Source of the DNA: Gracilariopsis chorda
Lineage: Eukaryota; Rhodophyta; Florideophyceae; Gracilariales; Gracilariaceae
Direction of reading: 5' to 3'
NCBI GenBank assembly: GCA_003194525.1
Contig: NBIV01000122.1
Span: forward strand, 124,001-188,000
Length of the DNA stretch: 64,000 bases
Shown: in pieces, positions 11,478 through 21,584 of the stretch
How the letters are laid out: each line of letters opens with the position of its first letter
Numbering within the stretch: position 1 is the first letter of the stretch
Position numbers and translations under genes: made by a program
The notes under the pieces: generated by a model
Seen by the model: only the letters and a program-made list of their open reading frames with translations
What the model was told of the DNA's origin: nothing
Databases searched by the model: none

Positions 11478-12075
11478 CGAAACTGTCAAAATGTCCTACT
11501 TCTTGTACACGAATGTTAGGTCGACCGAAAATTTTACCAAGTCCAACGCATCTTCGGTTCCAGCCGTCCTCATTCTTAGGGAGTGAATATCTCATGTGAG
11601 CAAAGGATGAAACGGAATCAATACAGCAGCTTAACGCCTGTCCACTTGGGTCAATCTCTTAGAAGGGCTTCTTTGTCATCAACCGTATGATTAAGGATGC
11701 CAGAGGCGATATCCAGGAGTTGTCTAATAGGTACGGATAGCATGATAAAACGGCCATCTCTCAATATCTTCGGTTCTGAGCACAATTATGAATGCAGTTT
11801 TCTTTCATCTCTTTTTGCGAATTACAGGCTGAGCACGTGGCGTGTTGGTAAGTGTCAGGCAATCTCTACCCCTGCTGTTGCCCTAGGTGGAAAAGGCGGG
11901 GAGGGGGTGGAGTCCCTATGAGACTCAATCTCATTTTAAGGGCCAACCCCCCTCACCCTGCTTCCAACCCAGGCGTCTCTCGCCTTCAGTGCAGTGACCA
12001 CCACGCGAACTCATCGTGCCACTGATGCCAACAGTGTCGCTGCAGACTCCACCACCACCCGGTTTCCCGTCGTTT

Positions 12076-12689
12076 CCCATGCTCACCTTGCGTCAGGACG
12101 CTCTCTTGCTTCAGGCCCGCCACGGCATCGGCCGCTTCATCGGACTCGAACGCGACAACAGCGCTGCAGGCGCGCCGCAAGAGTGTGCTGTCGTTTCCTA
12201 CAGGTACGGCGAGTTGTACGTACCGCTCAGTCAACTCGAGATGCTCCGCAACTTTTCCACCAACGTCACCGCAAAGCAAGGTCCAGTAGAGTGTGCTACT
12301 TGGCGCGTCACTGAACGCGTGACCACATTCGTCGTCAGCTCATCAACTTGCATGATTTGTATGCCTCTCATCACCACGTCACACGAGACCCGTTTCCAGT
12401 CCATCAGCACGCCGATCGACTGTTTTTCGATGGCTTTCCATTCACGCTCACCAACGACCAACACGTCGCCGTGCAGCAGATGTTGAGTGATCTCAGTGAC
12501 CGTCACATTCCAATTGACCACCTCCTGTGCAGCGATTTTGGCTTTGGAAAGACGGAGGAGGCCATTTGCGCTGCCTTTCGAGCCTTGTGGGCCAGTAAAC
12601 AGGTGGCGGTTCTCGATCCTACTACCATCTTGGCACATCAGCATTATGAAACTTTCAAAAAGCGCTTCGTATCCCATTACCCGCAGTAA
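12076..12689 (+). pseudogene. mfd: Mfd (transcription-repair coupling factor) fragment
   Basis: Two adjacent frames together give a collinear piece of Mfd. The first frame has ARHGIGRFIGLE and YGELYVPLSQLEML, the start of the RNA-polymerase-interacting domain. After a frameshift near 12300-12325 the second has LINLHDLYA, then FPFTLTNDQHVAVQQMLSDL. It continues with the Walker A region CSDFGFGKTE (family consensus CGDVGFGKTE), and ends with KQVAVLDPTTILAHQHYETF (motif Ia). In bacteria and plastids Mfd removes stalled RNA polymerase and recruits nucleotide excision repair. Only ~200 of the usual ~1,100 residues are here, with a frameshift and altered conserved residues, so this is a dead fragment. 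It was perhaps moved by a transposon, with a functional copy elsewhere. Confidence 0.85.
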
Positions 12690-13135
12690 CACATTGCGTG
12701 CGTGAAGCGCTTTATGTCAAGGCGCTGCACGCCTCTGCCTTGTTACTATACCGTGAGCCGTACAAGAGCATGTTGGAATATGTCTCCAATCTCAACTCCG
12801 CCCCCAATCCGTACCCCAATCAGCACTGCACCGCCACAGGAAATACTATGTTGAAAGGAAGCAAGGAAGGAAATCTATTTGTCTATACGGGTACTGACTA
12901 AAGGTAGAAGCAGATGCAGCGGAGCACAGTGGTTCAGACTGCAACAGTTTGCCACAAACACCAGTCCATTCAATATTACGCGCACATATAAAAGGGAGGC
13001 CTTGGCGATAAAATCGTTGGCCTTCGTATACTGGTTTTCAATCGTGTTCTTATTGTCAGATATGTGACGCAGTATTTCCTCCAACTCCACTAGTAAATCG
13101 TTGCATCAACCAAACCCCCTGATGCTGGAAAGGAT
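12690..13135. other. No recognisable gene
   Basis: Sequence downstream of the Mfd fragment. The frame after the fragment's stop does not continue the helicase. No repeat or gene signature is seen. Confidence 0.5.
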
Positions 13136-13411
13136 TCAATCGCTAGAATCTTGTGCAGAAGTTGTTATCATGACGGGATACGGGTCATCGGACGCCTCAG
13201 CCTCCATATCAATAAACGGGTAATATGGAACGGAATGATTTGACGAACTAGAATCATCTGCCATCTCGCGAATGATCGAGGTTGCACCTGGCTGTGCCAT
13301 CATGTTTTTGTTGGAAAAAGAGTATTGAAGTTGAACAGTGACATCAAAGGGAATTATATAGACAAAAGAAACCCTAAGACGAACAGTGCCTTTGCCAAGC
13401 AGATTTTTCAT
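13136..13411 (-). CDS. Hypothetical 91-residue protein
   Basis: An ATG-started frame at 13411 has a basic start (MKNLLGKGTVRLRV) and an acidic, Ser-rich C-terminal half (MADDSSSSNHS, then EAEASDDPYP). No family is recognised. It diverges from a TATA motif at 13501 on the other strand, so the ~90 bp between could be a two-way promoter. It could equally be a chance ORF. Confidence 0.25.
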   Translation of the reverse strand: MKNLLGKGTVRLRVSFVYIIPFDVTVQLQYSFSNKNMMAQPGATSIIREMADDSSSSNHSVPYYPFIDMEAEASDDPYPVMITTSAQDSSD

Positions 13412-13500
13412 GGCAGGAAAGTGTCCACTGACAGGTTGTTATGATTTATTACCTTGACCTAATATGCATAACTAGAGATTATGCGCCTAGCCTAATTATC

Positions 13501-13507
13501 TATATAA
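13501..13507 (+). promoter_or_regulatory. TATA-box-like motif
   Basis: TATATAAG stands in a position with no coding frame. A pyrimidine-rich stretch (CATTTCCTCTTCCTTTGCC) follows about 45 bp downstream, as in a core promoter. It would drive transcription toward the small ORF at 13841. Confidence 0.35.
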
Positions 13508-13840
13508 GCCCGAAGTCGGCAACCTCTAATCACACTCGAGCCAGACCATTTCCTCTTCCTTTGCCAACTCCCACATTTTATTAGAGCTGTCTGCTCCCCC
13601 TCGCCTCCAAAAATACTCTATCTCACTTTTCCCGCATAACAGTGCAGCTCGGTTTTTTGCACACCGTAAGTGACTGGGGTACTTCGATCTAGTACAAAAT
13701 CAGGCGGCGTACTAGTTTGCTCCGAGCTACGAACTAGACCTAAAGGTTTGGTCGGGGGTGTTCAGTGAAAAAGTTGGTATCTCTATTGTGCTAGGCCTAA
13801 GGTTTTGGTCGCGCATCTGTTGTCACCACTGTTTTTCTTC

Positions 13841-14107
13841 ATGGCTACTAGTGGCCAACTGTCCTGTGTACGCTTTTATCATGATCTATTTCCGCCTTGC
13901 CATAGTACAGGCCGTGCATTTCTTGTGCCTGACGCCGCAGTACTCACGTTGCTATTAACCCTTTTCGGTCTACTATCTATTGGCATTGCACGCCATTGCT
14001 GGTACTCTCGAGCTACGAACATATTTTCAAGCTACTCTCCAGCAAAGAAGGGTACAAAAAGGGCTGTTGTCGTCCGGTGTCGTGAAATGGTGCAAAATGA
14101 CACACAG
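13841..14107 (+). CDS. Hypothetical membrane-segment ORF abutting Ty3-B
   Basis: An ATG-started frame (MATSGQLSCVRFYHD) has one hydrophobic stretch (AAVLTLLLTLFGLLSIGIA) that could span a membrane, then a basic tail. It runs exactly to the left edge of Ty3-B at 14107. If the retroelement and its TSD are removed, the next codon (28496-28498) is TAA, so the original frame would have ended after 89 codons right at the insertion site. No family is recognised; it may be a chance ORF. Confidence 0.3.
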
Positions 14108-14465
14108 TGTAGAAGATCGATCCAACAAATTTGGATACATAGAATTTGTGACAAAGAAGATGTGAAAGGAAATTTATTGTAGATTATCTTTATTGGAAAG
14201 GAACGTAGTAGTTACAAACTAGTCTACAGAGCGGTAGATAGGAAACCCTACTCTAATAAAGAAGGTCTATAAAAGACCGCTCGCTTTGGACGCAGCAGGA
14301 AGTCGGAGGAAGTGGCAACTTCCAAAAGTCCATTCTGCTGACGAGCTCAGTCAAAAATCTGTCCCCAGCCACTTGCAGTCCATCCACGACACAGCCCTGA
14401 CCGTAGTCCATATTCTACATTATTATTATCATACAAAAGTAAGTACGTCTATAGCATACGCTACA
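14108..14465 (+). repeat. Ty3-B 5' LTR (358 bp)
   Basis: The LTR begins TGTAGAAG and ends GCTACA. Its first ~312 bp match 20170-20481 base for base except for scattered substitutions. Its last part (from TATTCTACATT) matches 28436-28490, the piece of the right LTR beyond the Helitron. A TATA-like TATAAAAGA (about 14271) and a poly(A)-type AATAAA motif are visible. The LTR carries one TAGTCCATATTCTA unit where the right LTR has two. Confidence 0.9.
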
Positions 14466-14467
14466 AG

Positions 14468-14479
14468 TGGTAGCATCGC
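14468..14479 (+). other. Ty3-B primer-binding site
   Basis: TGGTAGCATCGC begins two bases after the LTR end. Its first eight bases match the complement of a CUACCA-ended initiator-tRNA 3' end, which many Ty3/gypsy elements use as primer. The same motif with one extra base (TGGTAGCATTCGC) stands at the corresponding place in Ty3-C. Confidence 0.65.
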
Positions 14480-14494
14480 ACTAACTAGTTCTAA

Positions 14495-14980
14495 GTGACG
14501 GAAAAAGAAGATAAATCTCCTAATCTACAGGAGGATATCCAACAATTTGAATTACCACCGTCGCTTGGAGACAAACCGGAGGACATATATGAAGATGAAG
14601 ATTCAGATTTCGAAGAAGTATCAAAAGAAGAGATACCGATACCGAGGAATGATAAAATCAACTACTGCAACTACTGCAATAAGACGAAATCCGAATCTAC
14701 GTGGGGAGAGCATAATCGCTCGCAGGCACACTACATATCATTATCTAAGTCGTTCAACTTTACATTCTACTGCGAGTACTGCTGGTGTTTGTTTAACACT
14801 ACCTTCGAATACTACGCGCATTTGCGCACGCTTGAACACATCAACAGGCGCAAGCGTGTGGAACAAGTGTATCGTGCCGCACGCAAATCTCAGAAAGCTC
14901 CCCCACTGACCAAAACCACCGGTGCCTTGCCGCCGTTTGGTGTCATCAAAGACATTATCAAATCTTTTAAAAATCATTAA
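14495..14980 (+). CDS. Ty3-B leader ORF with two C2H2-like zinc fingers
   Basis: An open frame of 162 codons lies between the primer-binding site and gag. It contains no ATG at all and is preceded by an in-frame TAA at 14492. It would therefore need a non-AUG start (GTG at 14495 or another near-cognate codon) or splicing from an upstream exon. The N-terminal third is acidic (EDIYEDEDSDFEEVSKEE). Two Cys2His2-like motifs follow: CNYCNKTKSESTWGEHNRSQAH and CEYCWCLFNTTFEYYAHLRTLEH. A basic tail comes last. The intact frame and spaced Cys/His residues suggest past selection, in contrast to the broken gag next to it. It could be an element-encoded nucleic-acid-binding protein or a captured host exon. 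Confidence 0.5.
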   Translation: MTEKEDKSPNLQEDIQQFELPPSLGDKPEDIYEDEDSDFEEVSKEEIPIPRNDKINYCNYCNKTKSESTWGEHNRSQAHYISLSKSFNFTFYCEYCWCLFNTTFEYYAHLRTLEHINRRKRVEQVYRAARKSQKAPPLTKTTGALPPFGVIKDIIKSFKNH

Positions 14981-15206
14981 TTTTAAACACTTTTCACCTG
15001 CCTCTGGTTAAGTAAATTTATTGAATTTTGCGTTTACACTACTTGACTATCTTACCACTGCAGTAGTCAACCACTAGAAAACGATTGCACAGCATAGGTA
15101 AATGCCAACCAATAGCAAACCTTAGACAACACCTTGAAAAGACCATTAAAGATATCAGTATTTAGGACATTGCATGTTCGTGTAATCAACCAAACCTTTT
15201 AAGAAT

Positions 15207-16054
15207 ATGGAAAATGAAATAATAGAACTACAGAATAGAGTTAATATTTTAGCTCAACAAGTGAATCAGGTAATGCAAGTAAACAATCATTTAACAACTC
15301 TAGTAAATCAAAATAATAATCAATCTAGTATACTAAAAGTAGGAAAACCTGAAAAGTTTTCAGGTAAATATGTAAGATCTTGGTTATAATCATTAGAAAA
15401 TATTTTCTCCAACATAAACGAAGTAGTAAGTGAAGAAAAGAAAATTAAGTATGCTGTAAGATTCATGAGTGGACAAGCACTAGAATGGTGGGAGCTGATA
15501 AATATAAATAATGGAAATAATATTAATACCTTTGATGAGTTCCGAAGAAACTGTTAGAATACTTTGAACCGGCAGATAGAGAGTTAAATGCACGAAAAAG
15601 ATTATCAAATTTAAAGCAAATGGGAAAGTTCAACTAGGTTAGCTTATATAATAAAGAATTCACTAAATGGTTATTACAAGTTCCAAATATGTCTGTACAA
15701 GAACAGCTATTTTTATATAGCAAGGGATTGAAGCATCAAATTCGTATCGAACTTGAAAGATCAGAGCCCAACCAATTACAAGAAGCCATGAATACTGCAG
15801 ACAGAATGGATACTATTTTCACATCCAATAGATTTAATTATGGTTATCGTTCATACTGGGGAAAGCAACCAAAGCACGATATTATTGAAAAACCGACACC
15901 GATGGAAATAGGAAACATTCGACAGAATAACAACAGAAGTAATCTTAATAATGAAGAAAGAAGGCAACACATGAAACAGAATTTATGCTTTAAGTGTCAT
16001 AAACAAGGAGTTCGTCCTTGGAAACATAAAATGAACTATAACCTAAAAAAATAA
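15207..16054 (+). pseudogene. Ty3-B gag
   Basis: An ATG at 15207 opens a gag with a coiled-coil-like start (ELQNRVNILAQQVNQVMQV). The typical capsid entry follows (KPEKFSGKYV). A TAA at 15387 breaks it, but the same frame continues with SLENIFSNINEVV and the classic ALEWWEL block up to about 15558. After a frameshift the C-terminal half (15689-16054) holds PMEIGNI and a damaged zinc knuckle, CFKCHKQG, in which the His and last Cys are lost. Confidence 0.8.
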
Positions 16055-16623
16055 ACAATCTGGGTTCGAAGAAAACAGCCAGAACCGAATCCGTCACAAA
16101 TGTACAATACCAAAAGACAGAAAAAGAAAAAAACAATAGAAAACTATTACAAAATGGAAAACCCAATACGATTGCGTTATGTGCATTAAATAATAAACCA
16201 ACGAAGAATAACCTTCTAGTCTTCAAGGGAGAATGTATAAAATTGGATAAGATTCAAACTTGTAACATCTTAATAGATAGCGGTTGTGAGGAGGTCTGTA
16301 TCTCAAAGAAATATGCTGATCAGCTTAAACTAAAAAGGAAAACAAGTGATATTAGAGCAGAATTATGGGATGGAACATTTGTCCCAATGGACCAATGTTT
16401 AGACGTTCTATTCATCAAAATTGGAGAAACTAAGTTTAACATAAATCCTTTCATAGTGGATTTGATAGGATATGATGTTATTCTAGGAAAATCTTGGCTA
16501 CACCAGTACAATCTACATATAAACTGGAAAAGAAACTCAATACTTATTCATGTTGACGGAAAGAACTTTCTTCTGGACGCAGAACCTGTTAAAGACAGTG
16601 CTCCCAAGTTCAACTTCTGCTAA
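16055..16623 (+). pseudogene. Ty3-B aspartic protease
   Basis: The retropepsin signature ILIDSGCEEVCIS (about 16267) keeps the catalytic Asp-Ser-Gly. The flap-to-C-terminal part (DVILGKSWLHQYNLHINW) is the usual 'ILG..WL......IDW' block of gypsy proteases. The frame is open back to a stop at 16052-16054 and ends at a TAA at 16621-16623, so it is cut off from RT. Confidence 0.8.
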
Positions 16624-16772
16624 GTAAGAAACAATTTGCTAAATTCGTACGAAGGCAAAAGAGTAAAATATACCTTATGTTAATACAACCAAAAAGGGAC
16701 ACGGATAGTAAACAGAAAGACAAAGTTGACCTAGAACCAAAAGATGATATACTAGTAAAACTTTCAAAATAA

Positions 16773-18284
16773 TACCATGATGTATTCCCAGATGATTTAC
16801 CAAAGGGATTACCACCCAAAAGAAATATAGAAATGAAAACTGCACTAAAAGAGGATGCTACACCTAAGATGGGACCAATGTACAAACTATCTCCTGCAGA
16901 ACTAGAAGAGATGAGGAAAAAACTGGATCACTTATTAAGTCATGAATTTATAAGACCAAGTATTAGCCCATGGGGAAGCCCAGTTCTTTTCACACCAAAA
17001 AAGGATGGCTCACTTCGAATGTGTGTGGACTATAGAGCAATAAACAAAAAGAAAATAAAAAACAATGTACCTCTTCCTCGAATAGACGAAGTGTGGGATC
17101 AACTAGGAAATGCTAAGTACTTTACTACGCTTGATTTGAGATCAGGATATAACCAAATCAGAATAAGAAAAGTGGATATACCTAAAACTGCATTTCGTAC
17201 AAGATACGGCCAATTCGAATATCTCCTCACACCGTTTGGACTAACCGGTGCACCTGGTTGCTTCCAAACCTTAATGAATAATATTTTTAGACCAATTTTA
17301 GAAAAGTTCGTAATGGTCTACCTCGATGACATTGTAATTTACAGCACAACAAAGGAAGACCACTTAAAGCAAGTAAAACTTGTGCTAGATATACTTAGAA
17401 AAGAAAAGCTATGCGCTAAATTATCTAAATGTCACTTTATGAAAGAGGCAGTAGAATACCTGGGTCATGTAATAACCGCGGAAGGAATTAAAGTTGATAA
17501 TAAGAAGATTGAAGCAATAACCAAATGGCCAGTACCAAAAACAGTCACAGATGTTCAAAGCTTCCTAGGTATCTGCAATTACTACAGGAAGTTTGTTAAA
17601 GACTTTGCGAAAACAGCTAATTCTTTAACAGAACTTACAAAACAGAAAAATGATTTCATTTGGAAAAATGACCAACAAAAAGCATTTGATATACTGAAAA
17701 GTAAACTAATAAGTGCACCTATACTAAAATGTGCAGATCCTACGCTTCCATATGAAATAACAACAGATGCCTCCTCCACGGGTTTAGGAGCAGTTCTATC
17801 TCAGAAAGACAAGAAAGGGAAAAGACCAATAGCATACGCTTCTAAGAAACTTAACGAAGCAAAACAGAACTACGCTATAGGAGAAAGAGAACTCTTAGCT
17901 ATTGTATTTGCACTGAAAAGATGGAGATCATATTTACATGGTTCTAAGTTTAAAATTCTAACTGACCATCATCCGCTTAAGTATTTAGAAACACAAAAGA
18001 CGTTATCAAGAAAACAAGCAAGATGGGTTGAATTCATGCAAGAGGTTGACTACACAATTTCATACATAAAAGGCAAAGAGAACAAGGTGGCGGATGCGCT
18101 CTCAAGAAAGAATATGGAAGTTCATAAAACCTCTTCCAGCATCATTAAATCACTCGTAAATATAACAACAATAAAAATATCCGATGATACGTTAACAGAA
18201 TTGGAAAAAGGATACAAGAGCAGCTTACACTTCTCACAGATACTTGAACATCCGAAAGAACCATACAAACGTATGGGGAAATGA
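16773..18284 (+). pseudogene. Ty3-B reverse transcriptase and RNase H
   Basis: The frame is open for ~500 codons from just after a TAA at 16770. RT motifs in order are LFTPKKDGSLRMCVDYRAIN, TTLDLRSGYNQIR and TPFGLTGAPGCFQ. The active site is YLDDIVIYS (about 17320) with both Asp intact. RNase H follows: TTDASSTGLGAV (first Asp), ERELLAIVF, LTDHHPLKYL and VADALSR. All catalytic residues seem present. The frame ends with a stop at 18284, before the integrase. Confidence 0.9.
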
Positions 18285-19088
18285 TTATACTTTGAAAATC
18301 GCTTATGCGTACCAGAAGGAAAAATACGAAGGACCATTCTTCAGAAAAATCATTGCTCACTACAAGGAGGACACAGGTCATATCGAAAAACCCTTTTAAT
18401 AATCAGAGAAAAATACTTTTGGGATACAATGAAAAGCGATTTAAAGAGATTTATATCTGAATGTGAAAAATGTCAAAAGGCAAAATCAATGAACAAGGCT
18501 ATGCAAGGACTATTACAAAGCTTTTCACCTCCTACACGAAAATGGGAAGTGATCTCAATGGACTTTATATTTGACTTACCAAAAAGCAAAGAATATATTG
18601 GAATAATGGCTATTGTGGACAAACTCTCCAAAAGAGTACATTTCATTCCACTCGATGAAAAGAGTAAGGCACCAGACATAGCCAACATATTCTACAAAGA
18701 AGTATATAGACATCATGGACTCCCGAGGGTCATAATATCAGATAGAGATAACCGATTTACAAGTATATTCTGGGATACCTTGATGAAACTTCTTAACATA
18801 AAACTAAACCTATCAACTTCATTCCATCCTCAAACTGATGGACAAACCGAACGTATGTTTAAAACCGTAGAAGAAATGATACGAGGCTATGTATCTCATA
18901 CCCAAAGAGACTGGGAAAAGTATTTACCCGGTCTCGAATTTGCCTACAATAATCACGTAAATAGTACAACAACATTTACTCCATTCTTCTTAGAATATGG
19001 ACAACATCCAATCACAATAAACGATATTCTCTACAGTGATGAACGTAAGGAACAAAATGATACATCAGAGAAGTTTCTAAAGAATTGA
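18285..19088 (+). pseudogene. Ty3-B integrase zinc domain and DDE core
   Basis: The N-terminal zinc domain is damaged (ISECEKCQKAK keeps the two Cys). The DDE core is complete: SMDFIFDLP (first Asp, about 18558), ISDRDNRF (second Asp, about 18740) and QTDGQTERMF (Glu, about 18850). The frame ends at a TGA at 19086-19088, where a frameshift leads into the C-terminal domain frame. Confidence 0.85.
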
Positions 19089-19639
19089 AGAAAGCAAACG
19101 AGATTGCAAAATATGCAATTGTAGTAGCAAATATAAGAAATGCAGGCAATGCTAATCGTAGAAGAAAAGATATACAGTTCAGCATCGGAGATTACGTACT
19201 ATTATCTACAAAGAATCTGATGATACCTAAAGGCCGATCAAGGAAGTTCAAACCAAAGTTTATAGGACCATTCAAAATCCTATCTCATAATAAATTACAC
19301 ACCTCCTATAAACTTGAACTTCCAAAAGAATATAAATTACTACATCACACTTTCCACATATCATTACTAAAAGAGTTTAATAGTAGTTCTAACAGCAAAA
19401 AGAATATGGACATTCAAAGATTCGTGCACAAAGAAAACATATCTCCATCCTACATTACAGGACATAGAATAACAAACAATGAAGTACAATACCTTCTACG
19501 CACATGCGATGAAGAATCAGAAGACATATGGCTCAATGAACATGATATACGTATCACGACAGGCTTACTAGATAATTACAAACTCAAAACTAAAAGTACT
19601 ATAAAAGAAAAAAGTACACTCACATACCTACTTAACTGA
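19085..19639 (+). pseudogene. Ty3-B integrase C-terminal domain with chromodomain-like tail
   Basis: IGDYVLLSTKN and PKFIGPFKILSH mark the integrase C-terminal GPF/Y module. HHTFHISLLKEF is the usual linker. The tail YITGHRITNNEVQYLLRTC, then ESEDIWLNEHDI, follows the layout of a chromodomain (hydrophobic strand, YxV/LxW, E-D-TWEP) with several key aromatics replaced. I therefore read a degenerate chromodomain. A TGA ends the frame at 19639. Confidence 0.75.
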
Positions 19640-19685
19640 GATTGAGCTTCAAAGAAACTAGTAAGCTTATCATCACAAAAACACT

Positions 19686-20117
19686 ATGAATATATATCAT
19701 GTTCAGGAATACGGACTTTTGTGGAACTCAGGGAACTATTTGCAGAATCATTTACGAGCAAAACTACAAGATCGTTATAGTCAAGAAGTCACCCTCTGCG
19801 AAATGATTCACATATGCCTAGCATATAAACATATTAAAGGATTACTATTTAATGAGAAAGATTAAGACATGCTTCTTGCATTGATTGAAAACTACAATTC
19901 TATGCTTACCGGATTTCTAAACGAAGAATTTCTTATTCAATTCTACTATCTGGTAGTTGGAATGTATGGCCATCTACCAAAGCATGGAAACTATTTAACG
20001 ATAATTGACAATGCTATGTCAAAAATAGACAATTGTGAAGAAACATTCATCAATATTCAACAGGATGAAGGGAATTCTCATCTTATTTATCCAAAAAAGG
20101 AGAACTTAACCTTTTAA
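19686..20117 (+). pseudogene. Ty3-B 3' ORF of unknown function
   Basis: An ATG at 19686 (MNIYHVQEYGLLW) opens 59 codons to a TAA at 19863. Two codons later, in the same frame, it continues for 82 more codons (MLLALIENYNSML) to 20117. Apart from that one stop, a ~143-codon protein sits between integrase and the polypurine tract. It is leucine-, isoleucine- and tyrosine-rich with no family signature. Extra 3' ORFs are known in some gypsy elements; this one is not recognisable as an envelope gene. Confidence 0.4.
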
Positions 20118-20147
20118 AAAAAACATCATATGATTTGAGGACAAATC

Positions 20148-20169
20148 AAAGAAATAAGGGAGGAAAAAT
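20148..20169 (+). other. Ty3-B polypurine tract
   Basis: A purine-rich run (AAGAAATAAGGGAGGAAAAA) ends one base before the right LTR start at 20170. This is the expected site for plus-strand priming. Confidence 0.7.
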
Positions 20170-20486
20170 TGTAGAAGATTGATCCAACAAATTTGGATAC
20201 GTAGAATTTGTGACAAAGAAGATGTGAAAGGAAATGTATTGTAGATTATCTTTATTGGAACGGAACATAGTAGTTACAAACTAGTCTACAGAACGGTAGA
20301 TAGGAAACCCTACTCTAATAAATAAGGTATATAAAAGACTCCTCGCGTTGGACGCAGCAGGAAGTCGGAGGAAGTGGCAACTTCCAAAAGTCCATTCTGC
20401 TGACGAGCTCAGTCAAAACTCTGTCCCCAGCCACTTGCATTCCATCCATCACACAGCCCTGACCGCAGTTCATATTCTATAGTCCA
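20170..20486 (+). repeat. Ty3-B 3' LTR, left piece
   Basis: The piece matches the 5' LTR from its TGTAG start. Near the end it carries a 14-bp internal duplication: CAGTTCATATTCTA, then TAGTCCA before the break. The LTR is interrupted exactly after the A at 20486. The rest resumes at 28436 with TATTCTACATT, so the uninterrupted sequence is TAGTCCA followed by TATTCTACA, as in the 5' LTR. Confidence 0.9.
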
Positions 20487-20623
20487 TCTCAACACCCCCA
20501 CTCTTAACGATTTACACATGTATGAGGGGGGTGTTGTTGACTGACGGGAGGCGTTGCGCCACAAATTCGCTTTGCACGCCCCCGTTTGCGCATGCAAAAC
20601 GCCCATTTGGCGCAACGCCTCCC
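20487..20623 (+). repeat. Helitron 5' end with two stem-loops
   Basis: The first inverted repeat is CAACACCCCC (20490-20499) with GGGGGTGTTG (20527-20536). The second is a perfect 16-bp one: GGGAGGCGTTGCGCCA (20546-20561) with its complement at 20608-20623. The same structure stands at 27971 and, reversed, at 42044. It is followed by a CAG-repeat tract (20640-20660). This shared 5' module probably carries the recognition sequence for the Rep protein. Confidence 0.8.
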
Positions 20624-20781
20624 TACCATTTAAAAAATTCAGCAGCAGCAGCAGCAGCAAAGCGTTCAGTTAATTAGCTGCTACTGCTGCATGTTGACTG
20701 TGCAATGGCTGCTGAATGGCTTGCAATACAATCAAATTGTAGTGCCAGCCACTCAGCAGCAAAAATCCAGTGGTTCATTCC

Positions 20782-20917
20782 GACACGTGGCAAATTGCAC
20801 TGCGCCAGTGCAGTGCATTCCAACACGTGGCAAATTGCACTGCGCCAGTGCAGTGTATACTGAAGTTTCATTGCAGACATGCCTGCAACAGACGTATATA
20901 CTGCACTGGCGCAGTGC
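20782..20917 (+). repeat. Helitron internal 40-bp tandem repeat and long hairpin
   Basis: A 40-bp unit containing CACGTGGCAAATTGCACTGC is repeated twice (from 20785 and 20825). The second copy forms a 24-bp inverted repeat (23 of 24 match) between 20837-20860 and 20894-20917. A further small palindrome lies in the loop. The same layout, partly mutated, is kept in the third Helitron near 41630-41760. Confidence 0.75.
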
Positions 20918-21059
20918 CAAATGCATCTCGCTTGCTGACCCTAACCACTTTTTTGCATCCCATTCAGGCTTGGCCAATAGCGCAGTGTCGTAACCTTTTG
21001 CTACTTTGGGCACTGTTTGCTGGCCTGGGACCTAGGCAAGGCCGAGCTCGTGTGCAGGT

Positions 21060-21584
21060 CGCCACAAGAGTAACCCACTAAGTACCACGGATCTGGGAAA
21101 AGTCAGGTTCTCCTCTGTGGTATACTGGTCGTTTGACGGCGATCAGGAAGTCTGAGGGTTTACCGGACCTAATACCAGCTTGCTGTGCAGGGTCCGGGGT
21201 GGCCGCCGTGTCGTACCTCTTGGGGCCGGAAAGCACACTTCGGTATGTGAGTAAAGGCAGACCAATCGTTACAACCGGACGCGGGTTAAACATCAAACGG
21301 CTTGAAAACCGGCTGGGCACACTCTGCTCGTCATAATCCAACAGGAGTGTGTCGAGAGTCCCTGTGCTGCGCACGACTGCATCGGGTAAATATAAGCCTT
21401 GCAGCAATTTGTTTTTTTAATTGCTGCATGCGACTAGGCCGGGTGGGTGCAAAGCAACAAACTGCAACCAGTTTTTCACTTTCAACCTTGTGGTATATTG
21501 GAAATTATTCTGGAACTCTGGCAAATTTTTTAACGGTTTACAAAAACATAGAATTGTTTTTTTTCCTTTTTCTGGTAAATTGAA
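21060..21584 (+). other. Helitron leader without a gene
   Basis: Non-coding stretch between the 5' structured region and the ATG at 21585. It ends in a T-rich tract (about 21555-21575). No open frame with a recognisable domain is seen. Confidence 0.5.

Noticed and set aside
14108-14419. A 312-bp LTR ending at ATTCTACA
   Set aside because: The right-hand copy breaks there because of the Helitron. The sequence at 28436-28490 shows that the LTR continues to GCTACA, next to the primer-binding site.
20640-20665. CAG repeat as a coding glutamine tract
   Set aside because: It belongs to the non-coding Helitron 5' module and recurs at 28124 and, reversed, near 41875 without an open frame.
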